Part shown: positions 1 to 7,292 of the stretch, in pieces
How the letters are laid out: each line of letters starts with the position of its first letter
How positions within the stretch are numbered: the first letter of the stretch is position 1
Origin: Isohypsibius dastychi
Taxonomy: Eukaryota > Tardigrada > Eutardigrada > Parachela > Isohypsibiidae
Reading direction: 5' to 3'
DNA length: 13,841 nt
Assembly (NCBI GenBank): GCA_034696485.1
Contig: JAQIWT010000923.1
Location: 1 to 13,841, forward strand
Program-made: the position numbers and the translations under genes
Notes under the pieces: model-generated
The model's input: the letters and a program-made list of their open reading frames with translations, nothing else
What the model was told of the DNA's origin: nothing
The model's database searches: none

Positions 1-3
1 ATT

Positions 4-22
4 CCCCCCCCCCCCCCCCCCC
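4..22. repeat. Poly-C homopolymer run (19 C)
   Basis: Nineteen consecutive C residues follow the first three bases. The other end of the window has a poly-G tract, so both ends finish in a G/C homopolymer. This may be a natural low-complexity tract or the place where an assembly stopped. Confidence 0.95.
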
Positions 23-23
23 A

Positions 24-269
24 ATTTCTGAATTTGAATTGGTGTTGTATCGAAAGCGTCGCTGGGTGGATATGTTTCACAAGATAATTACATTCATTCG
101 CGAAGTCGGTCGAGCTTTCACCGGCGGAAATCAGTATCCGCTCTCGGAAGATGCTACGTATCCGCTCTCGGAAGATGCTACGAATACTGATTATAAAAAG
201 CTGAGAAAAGATTATTTGATCGCCGTTCTGTTCTTCCATCTCAAAACGTACATACGAAAACTCTTCCAG
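24..269 (+). pseudogene. Unidentified exon-like ORF upstream of VIT/VWA copy 1
   Basis: This stretch is open, with an ATG available at 39, and ends at CCAG followed by a GTAAAA donor at 270. The encoded stretch is basic and hydrophobic near its end (VLFFHLKTYIRKLFQ). I do not recognise the fold. The last part (from about 243) is repeated at 5347-5365, where the same donor position is kept, so the exon boundary is supported by two copies. It probably belongs to the same VIT/VWA-family gene as the next exon at 383, but this rests only on adjacency. It contains a perfect in-frame duplication of eight codons (135-182). The window starts inside or just before this exon, so its true 5' end is unknown. 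The reading frame continues to 305 only by running into the intron. Confidence 0.35.
135..182 (+). repeat. Perfect 24-bp tandem duplication
   Basis: Two identical adjacent 24-base units (135-158 and 159-182) encode YPLSEDAT twice in the open frame. Perfect identity suggests that the duplication is young relative to the surrounding decay, or is kept because it preserves the frame. Confidence 0.95.
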
Positions 270-440
270 GTAAAACAACAAAAAGCAGGCTTGATTTTGT
301 CCTAAATAAATTCAAATAATTGAATAGAAGTTTGTCAAGGCGGTGTTCTTCTTGTGAATTAATCATGTTTTGGAAATTGCAGAAATCCTGTCAGTCGGAA
401 GTTGCACAGTGTGAAGTCAACCGGAACTTGGAGATGCGGA
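243..440 (+). repeat. Direct repeat A, left copy (partner about 5347-5540)
   Basis: The end of one exon, a whole intron and the start of the next exon are shared with 5347-5540. Matching landmarks are the CCAG/GTAA donor (270 versus 5366), the AAAAAGCAGGCTTGATT block inside the intron, the AAGTTTGTCAAG block, and the TTGCAG acceptor (ending 382 versus 5486). The introns are 113 and 121 nt. Matching non-coding sequence shows DNA-level duplication rather than protein-level convergence. Confidence 0.85.
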
Positions 441-453
441 AGCGCAGCTCCGT

Positions 454-891
454 TTGATTCAGTCTGGGTCGAAATTGAAGTCGATTCAAGGACCTCGAGG
501 TCATCAGTTGGACGATAAGGAGGAGTCGTTTGTAATGAGCGTTGGACGACTTCCGCCAAAGAGAGAATGCTGCATCACCATCCCCTTCGTTCGCGTTCTT
601 GAGTGCGTCAACGAGACGATTCTTCGATTGGTCATCCCCTCATCTCTTCAGCCACGCTTCAATTCGAAAAAAGAGTCACCGGAAGTGGTTCCACTCATAT
701 GCTTACTCAAAGTTGCCGTCCAAGTTTTTGGCAAAATCAAGTCAGTGACCTCTTCCAGTCATGCCATCTTGGTCAAGCCGGAAATTGACGGGCAAGTGTT
801 TGTTGAGTTTAGGAAGGAGCAAAAAGTGTTGGATCGGGATTTTGTGATGGATTTGGAAGTGACGAGCAATCTGAAGCAACATGTTGTATGA
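454..891 (+). pseudogene. VIT-domain fragment (VWA5A/PARP4-like family), decayed
   Basis: The translation resembles the second half of a VIT domain, the module that precedes the von Willebrand A domain in VWA5A, PARP4 and inter-alpha-trypsin inhibitor heavy chains. Visible landmarks in order are a GHQ-type segment (about residue 14 of the ORF), then SVGRLPPKREC, matching the family pattern of a V-G-x-L-P-P turn before the hydrophobic strand. Next come LRLVIPSSLQPRF, matching the R-F-V-L-P-x-x-x-x-P-R-Y motif, and LDRDFVMDLEV, matching the H-x-x-D-R-D strand. The N-terminal half of the domain and the whole VWA domain are not seen. The reading frame is open for 145 codons, but the block sits inside a scrambled locus: exon sequence from C-terminal to this domain lies on both sides of it. 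It is therefore called a pseudogene fragment. The family is fairly sure; the exact member is not. Confidence 0.65.
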
Positions 892-895
892 AGTT

Positions 896-1192
896 TGTGT
901 TTTCTGAATTTATTTTTCGAATACCTTTGTACATTTTCTGCTTCTTCGGGATTTAACCGAATGAAGTTCGTTTTTTGATCAGAACCGTCATAAATCTTAT
1001 GTGTAAAACGGCTTTCTTGCAGTTGACTGAAATTACTGAATTTTCTTTGGTTCATTTTGTAATCTTCGGTTTTTTTTCTTATTTCTCATTGAATTTCGTG
1101 ACTGCGTTTGTTTCGAGGATTTCATTAGTTTCTTACTCAACGTTTTCACTAATGTTTTTCGCTATCTTACAGATTGAAATTTGGCCATTTTT
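896..1192 (+). other. T-rich non-coding stretch
   Basis: About 300 bases of T-rich sequence lie between the VIT block and the next homologous block. Short hydrophobic ORFs appear on the plus strand, but they follow T-richness and show no family motif. An acceptor-like CGCAG ends near 1197. This stretch is absent from the sister copy near 5540. Confidence 0.5.
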
Positions 1193-1507
1193 CGCAGATT
1201 TAAACCAATGTATTTTAATCAACCACCTCATGTTATTTTCGAAATCGCATCCGACCAATAAAGTATTCTCATGGATCTAGAATGTTCTGCGTTGCCTCCA
1301 TCTCCGCCACCATCACCACTTCCAGTTTCGAAGAGTGAAATGTTGATCTTGATGATGGCGTTGCAGAATTGGGATGGCAGTTAGACTTTAGATATTCGAT
1401 GTTCGTCGGTAAGATTCTGGAGAAGGATATTCGGGCGAAGCTCTTGAAGAAGATGCAGGAATTTGTTTGAATGCAGCTTGTGGACTGACTCGAAGAGCTT
1501 GTGAGTT
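1193..1507 (+). pseudogene. VIT/VWA-family C-terminal fragment, copy 1
   Basis: From ATG 1271 the frame reads MDLECSALPPSPPPSPLPV, a proline-rich linker, followed by LQNWDGS, a stop and TLD. This is the C-terminal motif of VWA5A/PARP4-type proteins (hydrophobic, Q-N-x-D-G-S-W-x-L). The tryptophan codon, intact as TGG in copy 2 (around 5655), is TAG at 1382-1384 here, so the fragment is broken. An upstream TAA lies in the same frame near 1256. Right after TLD, about 160 bp present in copy 2 is missing, and the sequence resumes in another frame at the segment equivalent to 5860-5960 (KILEKDIRAKLLKKMQEFV in spirit). The result is a stop, a deletion and a frameshift. Confidence 0.7.
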
Positions 1508-1530
1508 TTTGCACATTTTTCACTGGATCT
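1268..1530 (+). repeat. Direct repeat B, left copy (partner about 5553-5975)
   Basis: Long matching runs are visible with 5553-5975, including TGTTCTGCGTTGCCT against TGTTCCGCGTTGCCT, GAAGAAGATGCAGGA in both, and GGACTGACTCGAAGAGCTTG in both. The left copy lacks about 160 bp that is present in the right copy. Confidence 0.85.
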
Positions 1531-1789
1531 TTTTTTCTCTTCTATGAATGCACTGCCGCTTTGGATTTTGATTTGCACTTTTTGCTCAAAGATTCGATTT
1601 CGTTTTCCTGTCCAATAAGTTAGTTCTACATCCGTGATTTTTCTAGTGCGTTCTGGCATTCCGGTTGAGCAATGATTTTATACGCAGTTCTTCGAGCAAT
1701 CTGGATTCAAACAAACAGTTTTATCCCATGAATGTTTTGGAGTTCCCGGCAATGAAAAAGAATCTGAAAGTAACCATGAAAATTTGGTT
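1531..1789. other. No gene recognised
   Basis: Sequence between the end of repeat B and the start of repeat C. The open frames here are short and carry no motif I know. It diverges completely from the corresponding part of the right-hand copy (5975-6685), so one of the two has been replaced by other DNA. Confidence 0.5.
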
Positions 1790-2040
1790 CGTTGTTTAGG
1801 ACAGAAGCAAGTCGGAGGAAAAAGACTGCTGAAAGAAACAGTACAAAGAAATGAGGTCATACGTCTCCGCCAAATAGTTCAATCCACTTCTGCCTGTTTA
1901 CTCAGTCATTCGATAGGGCGCAGAGGCTTGAACTTTTTGGCGGAGACGTATGATATGGCCCCCTTACAGCCTTATGGAATACAGCGTAGAAGGGAGGGCC
2001 TGAGCAGTAACACGGTGACGCAGCGTTATTGATCGATTGG
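1790..2040 (+). repeat. Direct repeat C, left copy, containing a hairpin insertion (partner about 6685-6836)
   Basis: This matches 6685-6836. Both have AGAAG-AAGTCG-like sequence, then GAAATGAGGTCATA, then a C-rich run, AGAAGGG/GGAAGGG, and GTGACGCAGCG or ATGACGCAACG followed by CGATT. The main difference is the 87-bp hairpin element plus a TA duplicate at 1862-1950, present only here. The repeat lies just upstream of the kinesin leader. Confidence 0.8.
1860..1950. mobile_element. TA-flanked terminal-inverted-repeat hairpin (MITE-like, 87 bp)
   Basis: Left arm 1857-1882 and right arm 1928-1953 are reverse complements over 26 bases with one mismatch, around a 45-base loop. The repeated core starts CGTCTCCGCC at 1862 and ends GGCGGAGACG at 1948, flanked on both sides by TA (1860-1861 and 1949-1950). 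The paralogous segment at 6741-6752 reads AGGTCATATGAA, with a single TA at 6747-6748 and no hairpin: exactly the expected empty site. Known biology: mariner/Tc1-type elements and their MITE derivatives insert at TA and duplicate it. The TIR is not a canonical one I recognise, and no transposase is present. An alternative is a foldback or small-RNA precursor that arose locally, but the clean empty site favours insertion. Confidence 0.7.
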
Positions 2041-2815
2041 TAGATTGTGAGCGTATGGTTGAGGGAAGCCGAAATAAGTAGAAACATCCGTGTCGGAGTG
2101 AGTCTTCAATGCCGCTGCGCCATTCGTAATCGTCCGCAGCCTGTCTCTGTTTGTGCTCGTCTCACCCTCACTTTGTGCAGGACTTCTGAATTTCGCCAGC
2201 ACCGTTCATTTTGATTCAGACTCTGCCAGTTGGTTTTCTGATATGGAAGTGAATGTTGATCGGCCAACAGAACGTCGAAGATTTAGTGAGTCTTCACGAT
2301 AATGCATTTAAATACTTTAAAGTGTTTCCTCCTTCCTCACAAATGATTTGATCGAGTATCTTTGGCTTTCCCTTTTTTCCGGATGCATCCTGTCCAACTT
2401 AGTTACTGTGAGTAATATATTGCAGAGTCCGAAAAAATGGATGCTGTTAGGGATGATGTTTTGGCTGGAGGAGATGTTCATGGGCGAAAATCGGACGTTT
2501 GCCCCATAAAGGTCTTCTGCCGGATTCTTCATCTGGATAAATTGGAAAAAAAGTTCGGATCTCAATTCGTCATCACTAAAATCACAGAAAATTCGATGTT
2601 CTGCAGTGTGAGGAATCAGCAAGGATAACCCTGTTTTTTTCCCGAAATCCCATTTGCGGAAATCAATTCAAGGCTACGTTCTCTCCAGGGCAAATCTTAT
2701 AACAACGACCAGTATTCCAACCAGAAACGAGCCAGCAGCAAGTCTATGTAGGAACTGCTCGGCAGATTGTCAAAGGTGAGGAGAGGGGAACTGCGATGAG
2801 TTGTTTTGGTTACTC
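2035..2815 (+). repeat. Inverted repeat D, left arm (right arm about 8600-9435)
   Basis: This arm covers the kinesin leader, first intron, start codon exon, second intron, next exon and the beginning of the following intron. The reverse complement of 8600-9435 shows the same landmarks in the same order. These include GTGAGCGTATGG/GTAAGCGTATGG, GCCATTCGTAATCGT in both, CCTGTCTCTGTTTGTGCTC against a one-base variant, GCCAACAGAACG in both, a GTGAGT donor in both, and the TATAACAACGAC/TATAATAACGAC exon start. Intron sequence matches as well as exon sequence. Confidence 0.85.
2055..2436 (+). other. Kinesin pseudogene leader exon and first intron
   Basis: No long ORF is present, but the sequence is shared with the inverted copy up to and past a common GTGAGT donor near 2287, and a TATTGCAG acceptor ends near 2425, just before the ATG at 2437. 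I read this as a 5' untranslated exon plus intron. No clear TATA box or initiator can be assigned. Confidence 0.45.
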
Positions 2816-5190
2816 AGTTCTTTTCTAGTCAGAACATATCATATTCTCGTTCCGCTTATATGTGAGCTCACGAGAGTGGTGCGATTTAATCAAAGAGAAG
2901 GTTTCATAAAATGGTGGTTGGGTGTAGACTGTCTATTCACAGTTAAAAACCAAAACGGAAGTTGAGCTGCTTTCTGTTTTTACCCAGAGCGCTTCTTCCT
3001 TTTTTCAGATGCAGCTTGTATAAGAATCTAAGATTTAAGAGTGGTGTTTTTTGATACACCGGAAATCACATATTTTTGATTGCAAGTGTCCTCTCCGGTT
3101 ACAATGGATTCATTTCCGCATATGGTCAGACCTCCAGCGGGAGAACTCACACGATGAAGGTAAGGGATTGTGATTGCTTGTCATTCGAAATCGTATCGTT
3201 CTATCAGGGTGTGCTTGGAGATGGCGAAAACCAAGGAATCGTTCCTCGAAATGCTCAGGATATCTTCAACCATATTCGTAGCATGGATGAGAATATAAAA
3301 TTCCACGTAGAAGTGTCGTATTTTGAAATTTATTTGGAGAAAATTCGAGAAAATTTGCTGGACGTCGCAAAAAATTGTTTACAAGTCAAAGAAGACAAAT
3401 TGGGTGTTCCGTATGTCGAGGTATGTCTCGAGACAAGGAACTCTTCTTCATTTTCAAAGAAGAATTTTTGCTTTGTAATGGATGATTTGATTTTTTCCAG
3501 CGTTTCAAAATTTCTGATCAAAAATGCGAAAAAGTTTTGATCTCTGTAAATGTTTGACAAAATTTTCAACATCCTTTTTTAAGTTTTTTGTCTCGCAGAT
3601 TCTCAATGAAATGATAATATTTGGATATATTTCTTTCTAAGTATCCCATTTTGTTTTGTGTCGGCTAACTGCCTATTTTTATTTTGTTACCGAGCGGTCC
3701 GTTTCGAGTCCGGAAGAAGTGTTTGGAGTGATCAAGAAGAGAATCGTCATGTCGCCGTGACGAATATGAACGAACATTCATCTCGCAGTCTTTTTATTTC
3801 ATGCTCGACGGGAAAATTTGGAAACGCATAAAAAGCTGTCAGGAAAATTGTGTCTGGTTGATTTGGCCGGGAGTGAAGGAGCCAGAAAAACCGGAGCTAA
3901 TAGGAATGCTTTTGTCGAAGCCAAAAATAAAAACTTGTGGCTTCTTTTGCTGGGAAATGTCATCGAAAACATTGCCTGCTTGACGGTGAGCTTTGAGAAT
4001 TCAAAATTCAGCGATGGCAAATTTTGATGAACGAATCTAGAAAAAACTGAATTTGTGAGCGGTTCGACGATGTAGTATCTGGAAATCAGCCAACGTTTTT
4101 TGCAAACCAGATTTCAATCATGATTCAAATCCGTAAATTTCCAATGGCGTCCGAAAAATAAATTAAAATTTTGCGAGATGTTTCTGTGTTTTAGTAGCTG
4201 CATGTTCCTGATCGTGGTTCAAGTCTGATCCGTATCCTGCAAGAATCTCTGTGGAGAATTCCCGGACTGCACTCGTCATTTGTGTTCTGTCCGCGTCACG
4301 AAACGGATCGGGAATCAGTTCACGGCAACCGAGAATTAATCTGAAAATTGCGCAGCAATCTTTTTTGTTTTGCTTGGCGGCATCATCACATGCAAATCGC
4401 TATATTTATCTTCTTATTAAATTTCAAAGCAAAAAAGATCGAAAATTCTGATGACATCAACAAAGACGTGAAACCAGACGAACAGAAGTGTTTATTCGAG
4501 ACTGAACAGAAAAAGTGCCGTCGATTGAATCTCATCAACAACCACCTCACGACTTAATTAAACCGCTGGCGGAAGGAAGTGGAAGTCTCAAAAGACCAAC
4601 AGGACACAATTGTTCAGTTGGCGGCTACCTCGGAATCTATTTCGGAATCCTTTCCGGGTGCGTTACCTTCGCTTGCTGGAGGATCAGCGAATTTTTCAGC
4701 TAGCCTAACGAATTCGACCGGAAGGATTGCTGGTGAAGAACCGGAAACGTCCGGAAATAATGATCTCCTCGAGGATGAACTGGCGAAATTGCATCACATA
4801 ATTCACGAAAAGTTGTGTCTTCAAAATCCGCCCTACGCAGTCTTTATCGTATTTCAACCAAACTTTGTATTAGTTGTTTAATATTAAATTTGTCAATTTT
4901 CCATATTTTTCGTCTCAGCATGACGAGTTGGTGGCTCAATCGGCCTATTTAGACCAGCTGAAAGAGAGGATGTTTGAGCAACAACAGGAACTGAGTCAGT
5001 TGCGTCGAGATATGGATATTAACTAGGAGAATATACTTTGGGCTACGATAGAGTCGTCATATGAGCGAGAATAAACTTAAAGGAGTCGGCGAATTACCGG
5101 TGGAGCTGGCGCTGACTTATGATCAGAAAAAAATTGACCGGGAAATGGATGATCTTGAGCAGAAAAAGGTCAAAAATCGAGTAAGAGATA
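2437..5190 (+). pseudogene. KIF5: Kinesin-1 heavy chain (KIF5/Khc) pseudogene, motor to mid-stalk
   Basis: Conventional kinesin moves cargo along microtubules. Inferred exons: 2437-2607 (CPIKVFCR strand), 2689-2775 (PETSQQQVY, TARQIVK), 3087-3159 ([14 protein letters not shown] and P-loop), 3208-3420 ([13 protein letters not shown] to VPYVE), about 3689-3985 (VSSPEEVF, NRHVAVTNMNEHSSRS switch I, LVDLAGSE switch II at 3854-3877), 4195-about 4340 (HVPDRGSSLIRILQESL), about 4440-4811 and 4919-5190 (neck and stalk, DELVAQSAYLDQLKERM, LTYDQKK). Most introns keep GT and AG. The gene is broken: a one-base loss near 2705, frame changes near 3740 and 3800 and near 4255, stops at 5024 and 5072, and no distal stalk or tail (about 520 of the usual 950 or so residues). 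The P-loop lysine is arginine (3142-3144). Retained introns mean a duplicated gene, not a retrocopy. Confidence 0.9.
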
Positions 5191-5233
5191 GTTTTCGAAT
5201 TTTGAAACAATTTTCAAAACTTTGGAAAACAGC

Positions 5234-5266
5234 AAAGTCTTGTGTTGTGGGAGAACACAAGACTTT
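5234..5266. repeat. Perfect 13-bp stem, 7-nt loop hairpin
   Basis: AAAGTCTTGTGTT (5234-5246) pairs exactly with AACACAAGACTTT (5254-5266) around GTGGGAG. It lies between the last recognisable kinesin codons and the start of the second VIT/VWA copy, close to the duplication junction. It resembles a bacterial terminator only in shape; in this context it is a small foldback of unknown role. Confidence 0.9.
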
Positions 5267-5319
5267 TAATTTTCACTTAAATTGTTTATTTTAAATGATC
5301 CAAAACTTCCAAACCCAGT

Positions 5320-5916
5320 CGCCGTACTAATTTACCATCTAAAACCGGGCGTACGAAAACTCCAGGTAACATAACAAAATAACAAAAAGCAGGCTTGATT
5401 CCCGTCCTAACCTCATGGAAAAAAATGAATAAAAGTTTGTCAAGTGGTGTTTTACTTGCGCGTCAGTTGCAATTTGGAATTTGCAGAAATCTCGTCAGGC
5501 AGAATGTGCTCACAGTGTAGACATCCGGAATTCGGATTCCGCGGCAGAGGTGGATCTGAAATGTTCCGCGTTGCCTGCATCTCCGCTACCAACAACACTT
5601 CCGGTTTCAAAGAGTGGCGTGTTGAACTCGGTGCTGATGTTCCAGAACTGGGATGGTAGTTGGACTTTGGATGGGGAGTTGAAAAAACTTGTACCTGGAA
5701 GTCAGCGACCTTTTTGGAAAACTGGGTCTTAAGGAGGGAGAATTGCGCGATGTGGCGGTTGTGACCTTGTTCGTGATGAAATGCATTGGGGTTCACAACA
5801 AGGAAGATATGACTGTGTGGGAAGTGATTGTTGAGAAAGCAACGCTGTCGGTCGAAAAGATTCTGCAGAAGGATATTCAGGCGAAGCTTTCGAAGAAGAT
5901 GCAGGAGCTTGTCTAA
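5320..5916 (+). pseudogene. VIT/VWA-family C-terminal fragment, copy 2
   Basis: A short exon end (to 5365) and a 121-nt intron (5366-5486) precede a frame that runs from 5487. It reads an S-rich linker, LPASPLPTTLPVSKSG, then FQNWDGSWTLDGELKKL, the full conserved C-terminal motif of VWA5A/PARP4-like proteins. The frame then shifts near 5690. A second frame continues with YLEVSDLFGKLGL, ELRDVAVVTLFVMKCIG, MTVWEVIVEKATLSVEKI and AKLSKKMQELV, ending at 5916. This order (W-motif, helical segment, hydrophobic helix, W-E helix) matches the family's C-terminal domain. Family members with VIT, VWA and this tail are large cytosolic or vault-associated proteins; VIT and VWA are both absent here. One frameshift and the missing N-terminus make this a pseudogene fragment, though it is less damaged than copy 1. 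Confidence 0.7.
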
Positions 5917-5975
5917 ATGCAGCTAGTGGACTGACTCGAAGAGCTTGTGATTTTTCGCACATTTTTCCCTTTGCG
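5347..5975 (+). repeat. Direct repeats A and B, right copy (partners 243-440 and 1268-1530)
   Basis: Repeats A and B are contiguous here (junction near 5540-5553), whereas in the left copy about 830 bp, including the VIT block, separates them. Either the left copy gained an insertion or the right copy lost that piece. Confidence 0.8.
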
Positions 5976-6199
5976 GCTCCAAAGTGTCGGAGAAAAACAC
6001 GCACTACAGCCAAAAGCACAGACACGGATTTGATGATACGAGAGGTAAAATACAATCCAAATGCAAGACAAAAACCGCAAGAGATTTTAAAACACATTCG
6101 ATATCACCCAGTTTTAATAAAAATTCGTCAGAAAAAAACGTAGGTGTTGTCAGACAACAGCGTGAAATTGTTTTGCGCCCCAGTCCAGTCGCCAGCAGA

Positions 6200-6582
6200 G
6201 CCAAACTCGACAGAATGCACAAGTTGAGATACCAGATGACCAGGAACAGCACCGTGTTGACTCCAATAATAACACCCGAACACCTGATCTGTTGCCATTG
6301 TACAAAAAGCATGATGAGAAGAAGAGCCAACTCCCAATCTTCCAATGATGGCTTTGAAGTTCGCAGATGCTCCTAACGCACATTCACATCTTTTTCTGAG
6401 CCTAGCAAGCCCAAGTAATCTTCATTGGAATGAACTGGACCGAATTCGTCTTGATAGAGATGACTTCCATGCTCAGCCAGAGAAGATTCAGATTCCCGTA
6501 CTTCGATTGATGTTGTAAATTTCTTGTAACAAAATAAAGTGTTTCGCAAAGGCAAGCTCCCGGTACTCATCTTCGAAACCAA
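6200..6582 (-). pseudogene. ARL6IP1: ARL6IP1-like (reticulon-type ER membrane protein) N-terminal fragment
   Basis: On the minus strand one frame runs from ATG 6582 through a single TAG near 6373-6375 and on to a hydrophobic double segment. The key stretch reads SLEDWELALLLIMLFVQWQQ, then SGVIIGVNTVLFLVIWYLN and LCILSSLALLATGL. It matches the first membrane hairpin of ARL6IP1: two tryptophans separated by twelve residues, then a G-V-V-x-x-x-F-L-I-x-Y-L-D-P-S-V-L-S type segment. ARL6IP1 shapes tubular ER. After about 6200 the match stops; the D-Y-L-V-P continuation is not in frame and the second hairpin is not found. The upstream 70 codons (acidic, EFGPVHSNEDYLGLLGS) are not recognisable. The internal stop and truncation argue for a pseudogene. 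The family call is moderate; another two-helix ER protein is possible. Confidence 0.5.
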
Positions 6583-6684
6583 AATAAACAGTTTACAGCC
6601 TCACAGTAGCTTTACCTCGATAGAATCTGAAACAAAAAGTGAGATTTGTTTCTTTAGGTATATAAGTGCGTTTTGCAACGCGAA

Positions 6685-6836
6685 GAACAGAAGAAAGTCG
6701 TAAAAACAAAACTGCAGCGTAAAAACAACCCAATGAAATGAGGTCATATGAACATCACCCCCTCGTATGGCCATGTTGAGAGGTAGGAAGGGGGCAGACA
6801 GGAGCACGATGACGCAACGCAAAGTCATCGATTAAT
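6685..6836 (+). repeat. Direct repeat C, right copy, hairpin-free (partner 1790-2040)
   Basis: Carries GAAATGAGGTCATATGAA with one TA at 6747-6748, where the left copy has the 87-bp hairpin and a duplicated TA. The C-rich run, GGAAGGGGGC and ATGACGCAACG follow in the same order as in the left copy. Confidence 0.75.
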
Positions 6837-7030
6837 ACAAACGAGGGGAGGTCCGGGAATCTGAAAACCACTTGCAAATATTGAGAATCGTTTCTGCAAG
6901 GAAACCTTTTTTAAGCATTGCTGTTTTGCGTCAGTCAGGGCAATGTCTACGTCATTAAAAATAAAAAGCTGTATCTGAAACAGAAGCGTATTGTCTGTTA
7001 TTCATAAAAAGACATGCAAAAAAGCAACAA
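6837..7030. other. No gene recognised
   Basis: Between repeat C and the minus-strand coding-like blocks. It could hold the 3' untranslated region of the minus-strand gene ending at 7031, but no AATAAA signal is evident close to that stop. Confidence 0.4.
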
Positions 7031-7180
7031 TTAAGCAGTCACCAAAAGCTTCCCAGTCAAAGAGCTCGGCAAGATTGAGGCAGGTTCAATACGGATTTCG
7101 AGGAAGCACCGGCCAGCGACTCTCGGCATGATACCGAAGGACCCGTTTTCACACCCGTTCAACCGTGAAGCTTCGAACAT
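7031..7180 (-). CDS. Unidentified coding-like block, possible terminal exon (49 codons)
   Basis: A minus-strand frame from ATG 7180 to TAA 7031 reads MFEASRLNGCENGSFGIMPR, then VAGRCFLEIRIEPASILPSS and LTGKLLVTA. The composition looks protein-like: conserved-looking glycines, alternating hydrophobic strands, and codons unlike the surrounding AT-rich DNA. It is short enough to be missed by length filters. A TAA sits in frame just upstream of the ATG, and acceptor-like AG dinucleotides lie at that point, so it may be the last exon of the gene whose earlier exons are at 7293-7934. I do not recognise the family. Chance is possible at this length, but the composition argues against it. Confidence 0.4.
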   Translation of the reverse strand: MFEASRLNGCENGSFGIMPRVAGRCFLEIRIEPASILPSSLTGKLLVTA

Positions 7181-7292
7181 TTCTTAGTCTGGTTCCCATG
7201 GAGTCAAAAGAAGAGCCAAGAAAATGACTTTTGAACTTGCTGTCATTCGTGAAACAAGACAAAAAAACATTCTGGAACCGGAATCCTCCACT

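Noticed and set aside
2437-5190. Processed retrocopy of kinesin
   Set aside because: Introns with GT/AG borders are retained, and no poly-A tract or target-site duplication was found.
5234-5266. Rho-independent terminator
   Set aside because: The stem is followed by only a short T-run and the DNA is eukaryotic, so the bacterial mechanism does not apply.
6004-6383. Overlapping plus-strand and alternative minus-strand frames here as separate genes
   Set aside because: They overlap the ARL6IP1-like frame and show no family motif; treated as shadows.
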